Positions 11,301 through 23,160 of a DNA stretch of 64,000 bases are shown piece after piece. The stretch comes from Rhinopomastus cyanomelas (lineage: Eukaryota > Chordata > Aves > Bucerotiformes > Rhinopomastidae). The translations under genes and the position numbers were made by a program. The notes below the pieces were generated by a model that was not told the DNA's origin, made no database searches, and was given only the letters and a program-made list of their open reading frames with translations. How positions within the stretch are numbered: position 1 is the stretch's first letter; each line of letters starts with the position of its first letter. The stretch is from contig VXBP01000312.1 in assembly GCA_013400115.1 (NCBI GenBank), forward strand, positions 43,614-107,613, read 5' to 3'.

Positions 11301-14300
11301 ACCAGATGGAAAGGGTGGGCTATCATAAAGAGAAACAGGAGGCAGAACTGAGATTTCATCACCACAGAAGCACCAACTTTTCACTGCCAAACCTTTAAGA
11401 GAGCAAATGTCAGTTCCCAAACGAGGAGGTTACCTGGGCGGAACTGCTTCACCACAACCAAGCACTGTCGCGAAGTATTGAAGATCAGGACTGACACGCT
11501 GAGGAAGAGGACAAAAACCAAAAGATCAGGGCTTCATGGAGGAGGAACGCAGAACTAGTCAAGTTAGTTACATCTTGTGAATTTAGTTTTAGCTACACTA
11601 ATAACACAGAAGATTTATTACTAAAGCCACAAAGCAAGAAGATCCTTGTCTAAAATCCACCAAGAGAGATGGGCTGTATTTCCAAAGTTCGTGAGAATTT
11701 ACCCAAAACTGGAGTCCCTGCTGTCCCCTGACGTGCAGACAAGTCACCAATTGATCCCTTCTTCCCTATGAAAAGAAGTCCAACTCTGGCAATGTTGCTA
11801 CTACACAGTAATAACCAGAAAGAGAAAAAAATCCTTAAAACCGTGTTCTCCCCTTAGAGCAGTTCCAGGACAGGACAGTCTAACTCTGAGGTGCAGAGGC
11901 CGAGGCTTCAGTTAAGCACAGAGAATCTCCTAGCTGAGCTTGGGCCTTAGAACAGACACCAGCCAAGTCCAATTCTGTACCAATTTAAAACAGTTTTAAC
12001 TGCTCCCACATTTGGTGCTTTAGAAGTCATGTTTTAACCCTTCCCTTGTCCCCTCTGTTTGTTTGAAATATACGTCCCAGGAAACCAGACAGGCTGAGTA
12101 TTTGGAGATGCTCTGAAAGGTGAGAGTGCTGCTGTTCTTTGCTGGCTTAAATTTGTCTGATTTTATACTAGTTTAAAAATGCAGTCGGAATGCTCTCTCC
12201 TATGTTGGCAGCCCATTAAAACCTGCAAAAAAATTTGCATATTTTGCTCATTACCATGGCAGCACTCTCTCGTGTGTCATGCCTTACTGTGTGCAACTGA
12301 AAAGCTCATTCATTGTTTTGTGAATCCTATAATAGATTACACTAACAACACATGGACAGCTAGCAAGTCTAGACCTGCATGTTTTCAATGACAGCGATGA
12401 CAAAACAGGCCTTCCTAGACAATGTGATTGCCCATTGGTAAAGATGGTTTCTTAGTGTTTAATTTCAAAAGTGCTTTCTACATGAGACACAATTTCTTGT
12501 CCTATCATCAGTTACTGAAGAAATTACATTATATCAGCCTGCTTATTAAAATTCTTCTCCTTTGTGATAAGCAATTTTTCTCTTCAGGTTTGTTAGCCTT
12601 TGCATGAACATGCCCTTCTCTCAGGTATTATTTCCCTAAACTCTCAATTATTTCTCTTTTTTTACTGAACTGCATCCAGTTTATTTTAAACAGTGTGATA
12701 TCTTCACATGGTATCTAATAAAATGCTGTCACTTCAGCCTGTGCTAGTGTTACACCAGCCTGAATGAGGTTAAATGACCCTGTCCTACTGCACTATAGAG
12801 TGAGATTTTACAAGGTGACTCACACATCAGGCCAAGGAAATGACTACTGCAGTCCTCATGGCTTTCTCTTTGTATCTTTTAGTGAGCTGTTCATCTGAAC
12901 AGTTGGAAAAGAGAAATTTAGTCAACGAATTCCTTCATCTCTCTTGCAAAATATTTTCCTGTATCAAGCCTATATTCTGATATGGGCCTGTTGAATACTG
13001 GCCTACATTGACCTCATCTGAAATGAGAACGCTGGGGTCTCAAAGGAACCCAGCACACAAGTGCTGAGGTCACTGTCACACAGCAAGGAAGTCAGTCCTC
13101 AGCGCTGGTGCTGCTGCTGAAAGACACATAGAATCATTAGGGATTGGAAGGGACATTGAAAGATCATCCAGTCCAATCCCCCTGCCACAGCAGGATCACC
13201 CAGACCAAGTCATACAGTCAGTCAGGGTTAGAAGGGACCATAGGATCATCCAGTTCCAACTCCCCTGCCATGGGCAGGGACACCCCACCCTAGGCCAGGC
13301 TGGCCAGAGCCCCATCCAGCCTGGCCTTAAACACATCCAGGGATGGGGCCCCAACCACCTCCCTGGGCAACCCATTTCAGGCTCTCACCACTCTCACGGT
13401 GAAGAACTTCCTCCTCACATCCACTCTAAATCTACCCATCTCCAGCTTTGCTCCATTCCCCCTAGTCCTGTCACTACCTCACATCCTAAAAAGCCCCTCC
13501 CCAGCCTTTTTGTAGGCCCCCTTCAGATACTGGAAGGCCACAATAAGGTCACCTGGGAGCCTCCTCTTCTCCAGACTCAACAGCCCCAACTCNNNNNNNN
13601 NNNNNNNNNNNNNNNNNNNNNNNNNNNNNNNNNNNNNNNNNNNNNNNNNNNNNNNNNNNNNNNNNNNNNNNNNNNNNNNNNNNNNNNNNNNNNNNNNNNN
13701 NNNNNNNNNNNNNNNNNNNNNNNNNNNNNNNNNNNNNNNNNNNNNNNNNNNNNNNNNNNNNNNNNNNNNNNNNNNNNNNNNNNNNNNNNNNNNNNNNNNN
13801 NNNNNNNNNNNNNNNNNNGAAGAACCTCTCTTCATCTGCTAACCACCCCGCTTCTGATCCACCCCAGGATGCTGTTGGTCCTCTTGGCCACAAGAGCACA
13901 CTGCTGGCTCATAGCCATCCTGCTGTCCACCAGGACTCCCAGGTTTCTTTCTCCTACACTGCTCTCCAACAAGTCATTCCCAGCTTATACTGGTACCTGG
14001 GGTTGTTTCCCCAAATGCAAGACTCTACACTTACCCTTGTTATACTTCATCACATTTCTCTCAGCCCAGCTCTCCAGCCTGTCCAGATCTTGCTGAATGG
14101 CAGCACAGCCTGCAGGGGTGTCGGTGACACCACCCAACTTTGTGTCATCAGCAGACTTGCTGACAGTGCATGCCAATCCCTCATGCAAGTCATCAAGGAA
14201 TAGATTGACCAGAACTGGTCCCAGTACCAACCCCTGGGGCACTCCACTAGATACAGGCCTCCAACCAGACTCTGTCCCATTGACCACTACTCTCACGTGT

Positions 14301-17300
14301 CCCAGAAGCTCCTCCTGTTCTTCAAGATACCATCCTTCATTAAAAGTAATGACCATCTAACAGCCTTTTTAGTATGAAGTCCTATAAAACCTTCAGCAAC
14401 TAGACAATGTGATTTTTTCATATAACTCACATGACAGCCACTCTACTCAGTTATCATTTCAGTCTTTGTATCCATGATTATAAATTCAGGCAATGTCTGT
14501 GGACAGACAAAAGTACAAAGACAGAATTTTGTCTTCTAGGCAAATTCCAGAAGCAAGTGTGCAGTTCAGTGTTGAAATAGTGGGTCTTTTTCCATCCTCG
14601 TTATCAAGCAGTATCCACATTTTTAATCTAATATTTACCAAGTCTTCTTGGAGCTGCTATCTTCATAGTCTCAATGTTGATAAACTACGCTGTCATCACT
14701 TCATGTCCATCCCAGATATCTATGCACAAAACGACTGGCTGTAAGGATTTTTAGAGGGTTCCAACAGCAAAGAATTTGCAAAAATCCAATTAATGTACCT
14801 ACGTATTTCACACACACTAACACATCTCTCAACGTGGTTCTAGTTGCAACTCACAACTTCTTTTGCCATGAGTGTTTTGCTACATTTTTCACATTCAGTA
14901 GATGTAAAAAAGATTTTTGTAGGGAAAAGTCGTACCCATATGTTTAATTTTTATCTTCTATTACCTGAATTTTCAGTGACTAGATGAAATACTTACACTT
15001 TTTTCTAAAGACATAAGAATGTTTTATTATTCAATAACTCCGAGGCTGGGTCTGTTCCATATGTGCCCTGTTTGTTACAATTTTTCATGAACTTAACTTT
15101 GAAGCCAGGAGTTAATGACTGCTTTGTAGTCACTAAAACATACAATACGTCATGCACCAAAACTTGAACATTGGAGAAGTCAAGCACACAACGAACCATG
15201 AGAAGACTTTTGACATTTCTGATAGTTCTGTATAAAATACAGACAACCACCTGCAAGTATTGCACAAGAACTGAAAACTGAAGAAACTGGATGTAGAACA
15301 AAATGACTGTGCATCACAATTTGCCCAGTGGGAGAGAAAACAGTACAAAATACAACATAAAGACAAAAAGAAACAATGTGATGCCATCTGTTACCTGTCA
15401 TGTGTCCTCATAAAATCCCAGAACTTCTCAGTGCCATTCTGGGGGGGAGGAAAATTAATAATCCATTAGTAAAATTAATTCCAAGTGAAAAATTATTGTA
15501 ATGAAATTTAAGAAAATTTACAGACATTTCTTTAAAAACTTGGTATAGCTGCTTTTATTTGAGAGCAGGCTTCAAATCACAGCACTCACCCAAGAACTAG
15601 GAGACCTAAAATGGACTATTTTCTCAAGTTGAGCCAATTTCTGTTCTCTGCTGTCTTAGAAAGAACAGCATCCGCCAGAAGCACAGCCAAAACATTCTTC
15701 TACACTTACAATGAGCACGTACACACTTGCCTACATTTATACTCTATTTGTTGTAATCCCCTCTAACAGCTCATACTCAGCAACTGACAGACACATGCAC
15801 TTAATTCTTTCCTCTGCTTGTTACAAGCTCAGTGGTATTTTTTAGCATAAATACAACTCAAGCCATTCACTCCTAAGTCAGCTTTAAGTCTCTGTGAGGA
15901 ACAGTACACAACCAGAGGCAATCATGTTGGTTCAGAACTTCATCTTACTAGGAAGGCAAAAACTAGCCCTGCTGAAAACCCAAGCACTTGCAATACGCTT
16001 CATGTGAAGAGCAGCACAAGCCCTCTACTTTGAAGAATGGTTAAATGGGTGATCAAACCATGAGCAACTGGTTAATGATTTAAAGCAGGTAAATGTGAGC
16101 AATTAAAGAAGAATCAAGTTCAGCTGGTGGGTGCCAACCAGCACAGACAGGCCCTTCAGCTCTATTACAGAAGTCTTGGCTACCAAGTACACAACAGCTG
16201 GTGGGGATCAGATAACAAGCACTCTGGTTCAGAGATCAAGCTCCTAAGCACTATGAGTTTACCAAGTTTTTTGGAAGAGTTACTACTTGATTGCTAGCTG
16301 GGTTTTCCCTCATTCCCACAACTCTTAATTATAAACAGTTGTTCCACTCAAGAGACTCTACAGTCCCCCCTTCCACTGGTGTCTGTGCATAGCTTCTGCT
16401 AGAACTGATAGGAATCAAATGCGTGCATTACAAGTGAAGCCTTGTTGTTGTTTAAATGCAAAACAATGTTAAAAGAGAAATAAAGAGAGCAAGTTCTCAG
16501 TGTCAATGGAAATCTAAAGCTGCTGTTCATCAAACCGTCTATGAAATACATCCCACAAATGAGAGACAAATGAAACAACTGTGAAAGGACTACGACACAA
16601 CATATAGTTGCAAAACTTGAACTTAGTATCACAGGGTAAGCTGTGTGGGAAAAGAATTTAAGGTACTAAATGCGTAAGGTCTGCTTGATTCTTTAGTAGG
16701 TTTATTTTTATCTGTAAGACCTGTATTTGTGCGATTTTCTCTTGCTTGCAGATTGCCATATAATTTTTCATTTAATGTGAGAGTTGGGAAACTGCGGACC
16801 AAGGAAAATGCTTTCTGCATTGACTTTCATATTGCTTCTCCAGTTTCAACCTTTCCCTGCCCAAACAGTAAGATGCCATCATCTCTTCTCCCTTTGTAGT
16901 GTCCACTTGGGAGAAATGCAAGTGTCCAGATGATGGAGACGACAAAAAAGCCTGAAGTGGGGCTTTTCTTGCTTTAATCTAGGCTATTAATCCTGTGATA
17001 CTTCTTCCTGATGTATAATCCCAGCAACAGTCTTCCTAACTCCTTCCTCCTGACATTATTCTGCAAATTATAGAATCTGACTGCTTTGGAGCACTTATGA
17101 AAGGGTTTCAGATAGCTGAGGGAAATTACACCCTAGAGAATCATCCTCATCCAGATGGGATCCATCAGACTTGAATGACCTCTGCTCAAGGATGAGCTCC
17201 ATTAGCATTAAGAGAACCCACCTCACAAACACGTACATAAATTTTAGCAGAAAGTAAAAGAGGAAACTTAGTGCCTGAAAATAATCAGAAAATAACATCT

Positions 17301-20300
17301 GTATTTTCTAAGTGGCTGGGAGCACACAAAACACTTTCTCTAGAACATTATTTGATTAGTTTAAGACTCAAATGCAAAACCAGCCACAGGCTAAATTAAT
17401 TTGAGTCTGTCCACTCAAGATGTTGGTTATCATCACACACTCTGACTGGACAACATTGGTTAAGCTATTTTGTGCTTACATTTGATTTTTAAAAAAATGC
17501 ATATGATCAGCCTGCACCCGTATATATAAATAAATCAATCAATAAACAGATGAAACATTCCAACTTCTCATTGTTTACAGTGCCAGAAACTCAAATGAGC
17601 CCCACTCATGCCCCACTGTCCACTTCAAATGTAATTTGAACCCAACCACATGGAGTTGAGTTTCTGTTGTACCCAACGCGTGGCTCTTTCCTAACACACT
17701 AGTATGAAAGTTGCTAATTATTAATAGCATGTAAACAGTTACCGGTGCTTCCTATGCTGCTTTGCTTACTTCACAGAACATTAACTCCAACCAGTTTCTA
17801 ACCACCTATATCAAGCTGTATGTAGTATCTCCATCTTGTCTTAAAGACTAAAATATTCGTTGCTGAAACGGATGCAGACCAATGCTTTTAACAGCCAAGG
17901 AGCCATGAGTACCTGTTGAAGTGTTCCATTACCACAGTTACAGACAGTTGGAAGGAATTAAAGGTATCAATAATCAACATTACTCCCCCAAAAAGAGAAG
18001 TACCTTTGTGAAATACAAAAGCTTCCTCGGATCCCTTTTTTCCTTCTTTTTAATAAACATTATTATAAAAAATAGTTCATTCTCCAATGTCTGATCAAGA
18101 ACACTGAAAGTACATCTCAAAGTGAGAGAAGTAAGTATAAATGATCACTGGGAGATCAAATAGCTGATAATGGGAAGGAGAAAGGAGTATATTGCCTTTG
18201 ATAAGAATTTGAAACGTAATAGTTCACATAGGAAATGTGTCCTGTGACATCCTATAAGACTATGTCAAAAGTCCTTCATGTCTCAGAACCATAGAATCAG
18301 CATGGATTGGAAGGGACCTCAAAAGATCATCTAGTCCAATCCGCCTGACACGGCAGGATCACCTAGACAAGTAACACAGGAACACATCCAGNCTCTTGAT
18401 CTGCTAACCAACCCCTTTCTGATCCACCCCAGGATGCTGTTGGCCCTCTTGGCCACAAGAGCACACTGCTGGCTCATAGTCATCTTACTGTCCACCAGAA
18501 CCCCCAGGTCCCTTTCTCCTACACTACTCACCAACAGGTCAGTCCCCAACCTATACCTGGCATTGTTCTTGCCCAGATGTAAGACTCTACACTTACTCTT
18601 GTAATAGTTCATTACATTTCTCTCTGCCCAGCTCTCCAGCCTCTCCAGGTCTTGCTTAATGGCAGCACAGTCTGCAGGGGTGTCAGCAACACCACCCAGC
18701 TTTGTGTCGTCAGCAGACTTGCTGACAGTGCATGCCAATCCCTCATCCTCATCAATGAATAGATTGAACAGCACTGGTCCCAGTTTTTATCTGTTCAGAA
18801 TAGCAACTTGGATACTGCAACAGCCCCATATAACACATATTTGATTTGGTAAGTCTTTAATCACAAAGTAATCCTAATCACATTCTGCCAGCTTGTGAGT
18901 CACCTGGCCCATTTTGGGGCACTGGTGTAGCACTCCAAAGAATTTGTGACTGCTGGGGACAATCTGGCAGAATTCATGCCTCTGACTCTGCCTCTTCTCT
19001 GCAGGCACAGCAGGGAGAGCAGCAAACACAAATATAAGGAGAAAATTAATCTTAAAATCATCCTCCCAAAGAAGTTGCACCTCACTATGTTGCTGCATAA
19101 ACACTCGTGCAAGGAAAAGAACTAGCAAGACATGCAGGAAGGGGCATTCCTTCTGGTGTCTGCCAAATGACAACAATGACTTGTATTTGTCATAAACTGA
19201 GTGAGCAAAAATTCCAAAAAATGAACCAATTTTCTTCAGGCTTTATTCTGTTACCTAGAAAGAATTAATTCAATGTAAAGCTTTCAGCTGTTCACAAACC
19301 ATGTTTTATTTATCCCAGCCAAGGTGATGAGAGCTTTCTTTCGGAAAATAATGTACAAAATGTATTTTTAAAAGGTAAAAAACTCAGTTTGTCTGCTTTG
19401 ATACTAGCTATTTAAACCTTTGCCTTCCTTTTTCTCTGTTTCCTTTCCCTGCTGGACTTAAACACATATCCCTCTTCTGCCTTCTCATATGGTGTACTTA
19501 CAGGGAATGCAAAGAAGGAATAATAGAAGGTGTGGTCTGCAGCAGACATTTGTAGGGCTGTCCAAAATCCTCAACATTTTCCCTTCCACTCCTCTACCTG
19601 GGTAAAAGCTCATCCTGGACCAGCCCATGCTGCATCATGAGATGGAGAATCAGCTAGCTTTGTGCCTGATCTTGCTTGCAGATGTTCAAGGAACACACAA
19701 CACTTTATGCTGTGAGAAGTGAGTTTTTTCATGCCTTGCATTCTTGCCACTGCTGGAGGTGGCGTCTCGTGGATCTTGTGCGAGGTGACCAACGTAGACA
19801 TAAATACGATAAGCAATGGGATTTACCATTAACAAACCTCTCTACCTGCGGGCACTGAAGCTGGCCTGGCAGAGAGCCTAAAGCAACAGCCACCCCGCGG
19901 CTCAAGGGCGAACCGGAACCGAATAACCGTCACCGAGCTCCCTGCCAACCCACGCTGTGATTCTGTGCTCACAGGGGTCAGGCGAAGCCCCAGCCCCTGA
20001 GGCTGCTGGCCCAGGGCTGACCCCTGGCGGAGCTGGTCTCGGTGTCACACGGCGAGGCAGCGCCCGCCGCGGGCTGCTGGGGCGATCCCCACTGCCCAGC
20101 GAGAGCCCCTCTATCCCGACCAGCGAGGGCTGCAGGCGGCGGCAGAAGATGGGGCCGGGGCTGCTCAGGCCGGGCGCCACGACCCTGAGGCGACGCTGCC
20201 CCATCGACGCGGCCACGGCTCCAAAACGGCAGGGGCGGTGAGGGGTGACGGGACAGCAGAGGAGCCCCTGCCCTGCGGTCTCTCGCCCCTCCGTGCCGCG

Positions 20301-20517
20301 ATGGGCGGGGAGCGGCCCCTCTGCCAGGCCGCAGTGCAGGAGGAGAAGGGAAAGGGCGGGAGCCAAGACGGGCCGGACCGGCCGTCAGGGAAGGGGCCGG
20401 GCGGGTGGCGAAGAACGAGCTGGCGACTCCACTCACCTGCCGGTAACGGAGGCGGAAGGGCCGCAGGTAGAGGGAAGAGGTGCAGGGCCTCAGCTCCAGC
20501 TCTTCGATGGCCTCCAT
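8098..20517 (-). CDS. NUDT14: NUDT14, UDP-sugar pyrophosphatase (five exons)
   Basis: Nudix hydrolase that cleaves UDP-glucose to UMP and glucose 1-phosphate (and ADP-ribose in vitro) in the cytosol as a Mg-dependent dimer, from family knowledge. Exons are 20437-20517, 15395-15438, 11434-11498, 9957-10194 and 8098-8338. They total 669 nt, or 222 residues plus stop, the same length as human NUDT14, and all junctions are GT..AG with matching phase. Recognisable blocks are SLYLRPFRLRYRQ (exon 1), FWDFMRTHDSVSVL (exons 2-3), VVVKQFRPAVY (exons 3-4), the Nudix box at residues 106-129 (9,998-10,069), and GVTGSRQTLFYVEVTD with EEGELIEVVEIPLE near the C-terminus (exon 5). The catalytic-type glutamates of the box (122, 125, 126) are present. 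The residue before Glu122, Arg in the Nudix consensus and Lys in human NUDT14, is Gly121 here. Introns carry several CR1 copies. Confidence 0.95.
9131..9635 (+). mobile_element. CR1 insertion in NUDT14 intron 4
   Basis: Plus-strand 3' part of CR1 ORF2 (RGLEHKPYEERLRELGLF, SLEKRRLRGDLI) and the 3' UTR ending near atactgtgatactgt. A 114-codon frame is still open, so this copy is moderately young. It is antisense to NUDT14. Confidence 0.93.
9957..10194 (-). CDS. NUDT14: NUDT14 exon 4 (Nudix box exon)
   Basis: Acceptor catgtttaaag, donor gtaaaa. Encodes residues 65-142, with the split codon for Ala64 at its start. It starts VYMCEVEKHCP and contains the whole Nudix box (AGIVDKPDLSLEE.. to EECGY). 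The insert NQDQESSSHLEDPLP corresponds to the acidic variable loop of mammalian NUDT14. Confidence 0.95.
10631..10789 (+). mobile_element. CR1 3' end, subfamily B
   Basis: Plus-strand CR1 3' end with ggttggggccccatccctgg, then ggtggggtgtccctgccca, then a terminal ctgattctgtgattcta. It is directly followed by a second, different CR1 3' end. Confidence 0.9.
10790..10974 (+). mobile_element. CR1 3' end, subfamily A
   Basis: Plus-strand CR1 tail with gtctccttctctggagacat, then ctaggtgatcctgctttgg, then a final gttctgtgattctgtg. It abuts the preceding copy with no spacer. Confidence 0.9.
11226..12075 (-). repeat. Source arm of the inverted duplication
   Basis: Segment spanning part of NUDT14 intron 3, exon 3 and part of intron 2. 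Its reverse complement recurs at 5,488-6,110. This arm is taken as the source because it carries the complete exon 3 with both splice sites. Confidence 0.9.
11434..11498 (-). CDS. NUDT14: NUDT14 exon 3
   Basis: 65 bases; acceptor tcctcttcctcag, donor gtaacc. Encodes SVSVLIFNTSRQCLVVVKQF plus RP, the Nudix-fold strand that in the family contacts the substrate. 65 is not a multiple of 3, so skipping it would shift the frame. Confidence 0.95.
12076..13126. other. NUDT14 intron 2, no further feature
   Basis: AT-rich intronic sequence without recognisable repeats or exons. Confidence 0.6.
13127..13215 (-). mobile_element. CR1 3' end, subfamily A
   Basis: catagaatcattagggattgg, then cagtccaatccccctgcc, then caggatcacccagaccaagt: the CR1 3' UTR read backwards. 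It joins directly to a subfamily B 3' end. Confidence 0.9.
13216..13592 (-). mobile_element. CR1 3' part, subfamily B
   Basis: Reverse-oriented CR1 3' UTR and ORF2 C-terminus (gggcagggacaccccaccct, and ELGLLSLEKRRLPGDLI on the minus strand). It is cut by the assembly gap that follows. Confidence 0.9.
13593..13818. other. Assembly gap (226 N)
   Basis: Run of N inside a CR1 element. The true size and content are unknown; the flanks suggest the missing DNA is CR1 ORF2. Confidence 0.99.
13819..14292 (-). mobile_element. CR1 reverse transcriptase fragment
   Basis: On the minus strand it reads VVVNGTESGWRPVSSGVPQG and later SADDTKLGG. The catalytic-site motif, normally FADD, has Ser instead of Phe, so this copy is inactive. 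Confidence 0.92.
14293..15394. other. NUDT14 intron 2, exon 2 proximal
   Basis: AT-rich. On the gene strand an AATAAA (in gaataataaaac, about 15,025-15,037) lies some 360 bases downstream of exon 2. Read-through of the exon 2 donor gives an immediate stop, so an intronic poly(A) form would be a 42-residue product. There is no evidence that it is used. Confidence 0.4.
15395..15438 (-). CDS. NUDT14: NUDT14 exon 2
   Basis: 44-base microexon; the acceptor follows a C7 run (cccccccag), donor gtaaca. Encodes NGTEKFWDFMRTHD. It is too short for open-frame detection, but the sequence and both phases match NUDT14. Confidence 0.93.
15439..18285. other. NUDT14 intron 1, no feature
   Basis: AT-rich intronic DNA. 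No repeat family, exon or RNA gene recognised. Confidence 0.55.
18290..18785 (-). mobile_element. CR1 with internal single-N gap
   Basis: Reverse-oriented CR1: 3' end (atagaatcagcatggattgg) up to a single N at 18,392, then the reverse transcriptase C-terminal part (VLVDSKMTMSQQCALVAKRA) and SADDTKLGG. The N joins segments that are not adjacent in an intact CR1, so it probably hides missing sequence. Confidence 0.92.
18786..19875. other. NUDT14 intron 1, no feature
   Basis: Nothing recognised. Confidence 0.5.
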
Positions 20518-20700
20518 CCCTGCTAGGGGCAGCGGCCGCCAGGAGAAGGAGGAGGAAGGGCGTGTGCAGCCGCTGGCGGCCGGGCCGGGGCTGGCGGGCA
20601 GGGCCCCGGGTGCAGGCCGCTCCCTCCTGGGCTGCCGCAGAGAGGAGCTGGAACGCTCGCTGTCCCTGCAGAACGGCAGTGGCACGGGGCTTGTGCTTTG
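19876..20700. promoter_or_regulatory. CpG island at NUDT14 5' end
   Basis: Abrupt rise in G+C with many CpG dinucleotides, surrounding NUDT14 exon 1 and the start of intron 1. Typical of a housekeeping promoter; no TATA box is evident. The composition keeps long frames open on both strands (for example plus 20,238-20,894) that I read as non-coding. Confidence 0.8.
20437..20517 (-). CDS. NUDT14: NUDT14 exon 1 (coding part)
   Basis: ATG at 20,517-20,515, then MEAIEELELRPCTSSLYLRP to RYRQ and donor gtgagt. This start gives the 222-residue family length and aligns with the mammalian N-terminus (MERIE..). An in-frame upstream ATG at 20,685 would add 56 low-complexity residues and is less likely. 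Confidence 0.92.
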
Positions 20701-22811
20701 CCGTAAACACCTGTTTGCGATGCTGTTTTCGTAAAGGGTTGGCTGGAGTTCTCTCTAAATTATCGCCAGGGCTTACAGTGAAACTCGCGGGGTGGTTCTG
20801 CACCGAACAGAAAAGCCCTTCTCTGAGGACCTATGGGCTAGGTTTTGCCACAGAAGAGCCCGGTCCTGGACGCTTGTCAGGATTTCCAGAGTAGAACCCT
20901 GCTTTTAAGGACAGTTGGGTGTCTACTTGCAGGTGTTTCCACGTCCCCATGGGACTGTGTGAGAGTGCAGGTACCAGCACTGATTCACTGTTAACCTGTG
21001 GTGTGGTTCAGGGCTGCTGAGCCTTTCAGGGTCACCTTCCAGATGCAGCCTTACAGCGTCTGCCATGTCTTGGCGGAAGAATGCAGCTTCCTTACACTCA
21101 CCTGGATCATCTGTCAAAGCTACAAAGTAATTACCCTCTCCACTTTTACTTCGGGGTTTTTTTTTAACAAATCAGTATTAGATTTAACAATTTTGAATTT
21201 TTGTTGGAGTCTGAGTCTCATGCAACATTAGGTTCCCTTTGGTGTTTGGATATTCCTGGAAATGGCTTTGTAGATTCATGAACAACAGAGCTCACAATTT
21301 ATTGTGATGATTTTCCCTCTGATTTGTGTTCACTTGCCATGCAAAGTTGCAGTGTACAGCTCTTTCGGTTGCTATATAAATCAAGTTATTTTGTTGATAT
21401 AGCAATCACTGAGAATTGAGTGTTCCAGCCAGTGAGATTGTCCTTGTCAATAAACATTCTGACACTACTTTAAGGTTTTGAGTGTGTATGTGTTTTGGGG
21501 AACGTTTCATGGTGTGTGATGGATTGCTTATTCCATTCTTAGTCCTAAGTGGGAAGCTTTTGGGGTTGCGATGTGTAACAGACTTCATTTCACTGGCGTG
21601 CCTGTAACAATTGAGTGCAGAGTTGCACATTTCAGGGTGCTCAGGTGCTACAACTGCATTTAAAAGCTGCAGAGCTCTTCATCAGGAAAAGTTATTCATG
21701 AACATGTTAGCTGAACTAAGGATTTGACAAGCAGAGATTGAGAACCTATAAGGCAGGGACTTTGGACATCACCCAGTTCTATTTTGAATATTAATGGTAA
21801 GAAACAAGAGCAGCTTTGAACAACAAGGGGTTTCTTTCTAACCAGAGCTCTGCTAGACCAAATACCAAGATTGTGTCACTGTGGTAGAGGTTGTTTTCCT
21901 GCTCTATGCAGACAGTTCAGTCCCTTCTGCTACATGTCTGGAGTCTTGCCTGAATTAAGGCACCCAGAATATATGGCCATGTCTTCAAATTAAGACTCCT
22001 TTTTCCATTATCCAATCCTAGAAGATCGTTTTCAGATGTCACAAAGTGCATGTTTGTATTGTTCCACTTATTTGGAATTTGGGTTTGCAGGAAAATCAAA
22101 ACGACTGATAGACCAAAAACACAGGTAGAGAGGAAAATTAGGAGTTCTGTCTGCAACAGCCTGAACTTCTTCAGATTTACTAGTCATATTCAGGCTTATG
22201 ACCATGTTCTAACTTGGTGGGTGGGACTTGTGAGTAAGACAACACTACACTCAATAACATCTTAGGAAAAAGGGACAGGGAAGCCTTTTTGGTCTTCAAA
22301 TTTTAATCCAGTTTGCTACACTGGGCAATGTAAGTTTTTTTACAAAACACAGATTTTAAAACAATTGCTCCATAGCACACATAGAAATAAATACATAATT
22401 AACCAGACAGTGTCATACAACCAATGTGATCAAAACTGCTGTACATGTAAAACTGAAGGCGGAGACTTTCAATTTTTAAGAAAAACACATTGCTGAAGTT
22501 GCCAATGCTGCCTGATCTCAGGGACAAGCAGACGGTAGAAGATACATTCTTAGTGAACATTCAGGATCGTCTTGCATGATCTGTACTTACCTGGATTTCA
22601 AAGCCAGGGACATGTAGACAGCAAAACAGAGATGGACTTCTGCTACAGGTGGCAACCCTGTTTCACAAAATACATCACCCAGGACTCAGTTTATTCAGGC
22701 TGGGTGAACAGGTGCTGTAAGGCGTAAGCACAGTCTTACCTCCGAATGGATTGAGGTGTGTGCAGACCTTTCACAGGTCTTTTGCACAGAGGTGATTCAC
22801 CTCTGTCATCA
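20701..22811. other. Intergenic DNA between RIN3 and NUDT14
   Basis: Short gap between two co-oriented genes. No exon or repeat recognised. The part nearest 20,700 probably holds NUDT14 promoter elements. Confidence 0.5.
22690..22695 (-). promoter_or_regulatory. Candidate RIN3 poly(A) signal (distal)
   Basis: Minus-strand AATAAA about 470 nt downstream of the RIN3 stop. Confidence 0.35.
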
Positions 22812-22817
22812 TTTATT
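22812..22817 (-). promoter_or_regulatory. Candidate RIN3 poly(A) signal (proximal)
   Basis: Minus-strand AATAAA about 345 nt downstream of the RIN3 stop. Use of either signal would need transcript data. Confidence 0.4.
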
Positions 22818-23160
22818 ACGGAGTAGGTGTCCACTTCTCTGCAAGATCTCTTGAGTTTTATCCACTGGCCATTTTCATTCTGCTATTTTGCCTGGTTGCC
22901 AGCAGGAGGTTCTGAGGTTTGATAATTCAAGTTTTCCAGAGGAAGAATGTTCTCCTGAATGTTCCTTATATTTCTGTAAATGAAGTCTGCTGAGAAATGC
23001 CCTGTATTCAGAGAGCATCTACAATTAGCACGTCTGCCCTGTGTCTAAGGCCACACTCCAAACGTCTTCTGAGGTCTGCAGGTATCAGAGGATCTCATGA
23101 GATAAACTACTTAGCCCTTGCTAGAATGACAGCAAACACCACAAAAGAGCAGTGCGGCCC

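Noticed and set aside
15005..15394. Possible alternative last exon of NUDT14 or a processed pseudogene (AATAAA and short A run)
   Set aside because: The A run is only 6 bases, no parent gene is recognisable, and read-through hits a stop at once.
20238..20894. 218-codon plus-strand frame across the CpG island
   Set aside because: GC-rich islands are poor in stops. It is antisense to NUDT14 exon 1 and the residues are low-complexity Arg/Gly/Ala.
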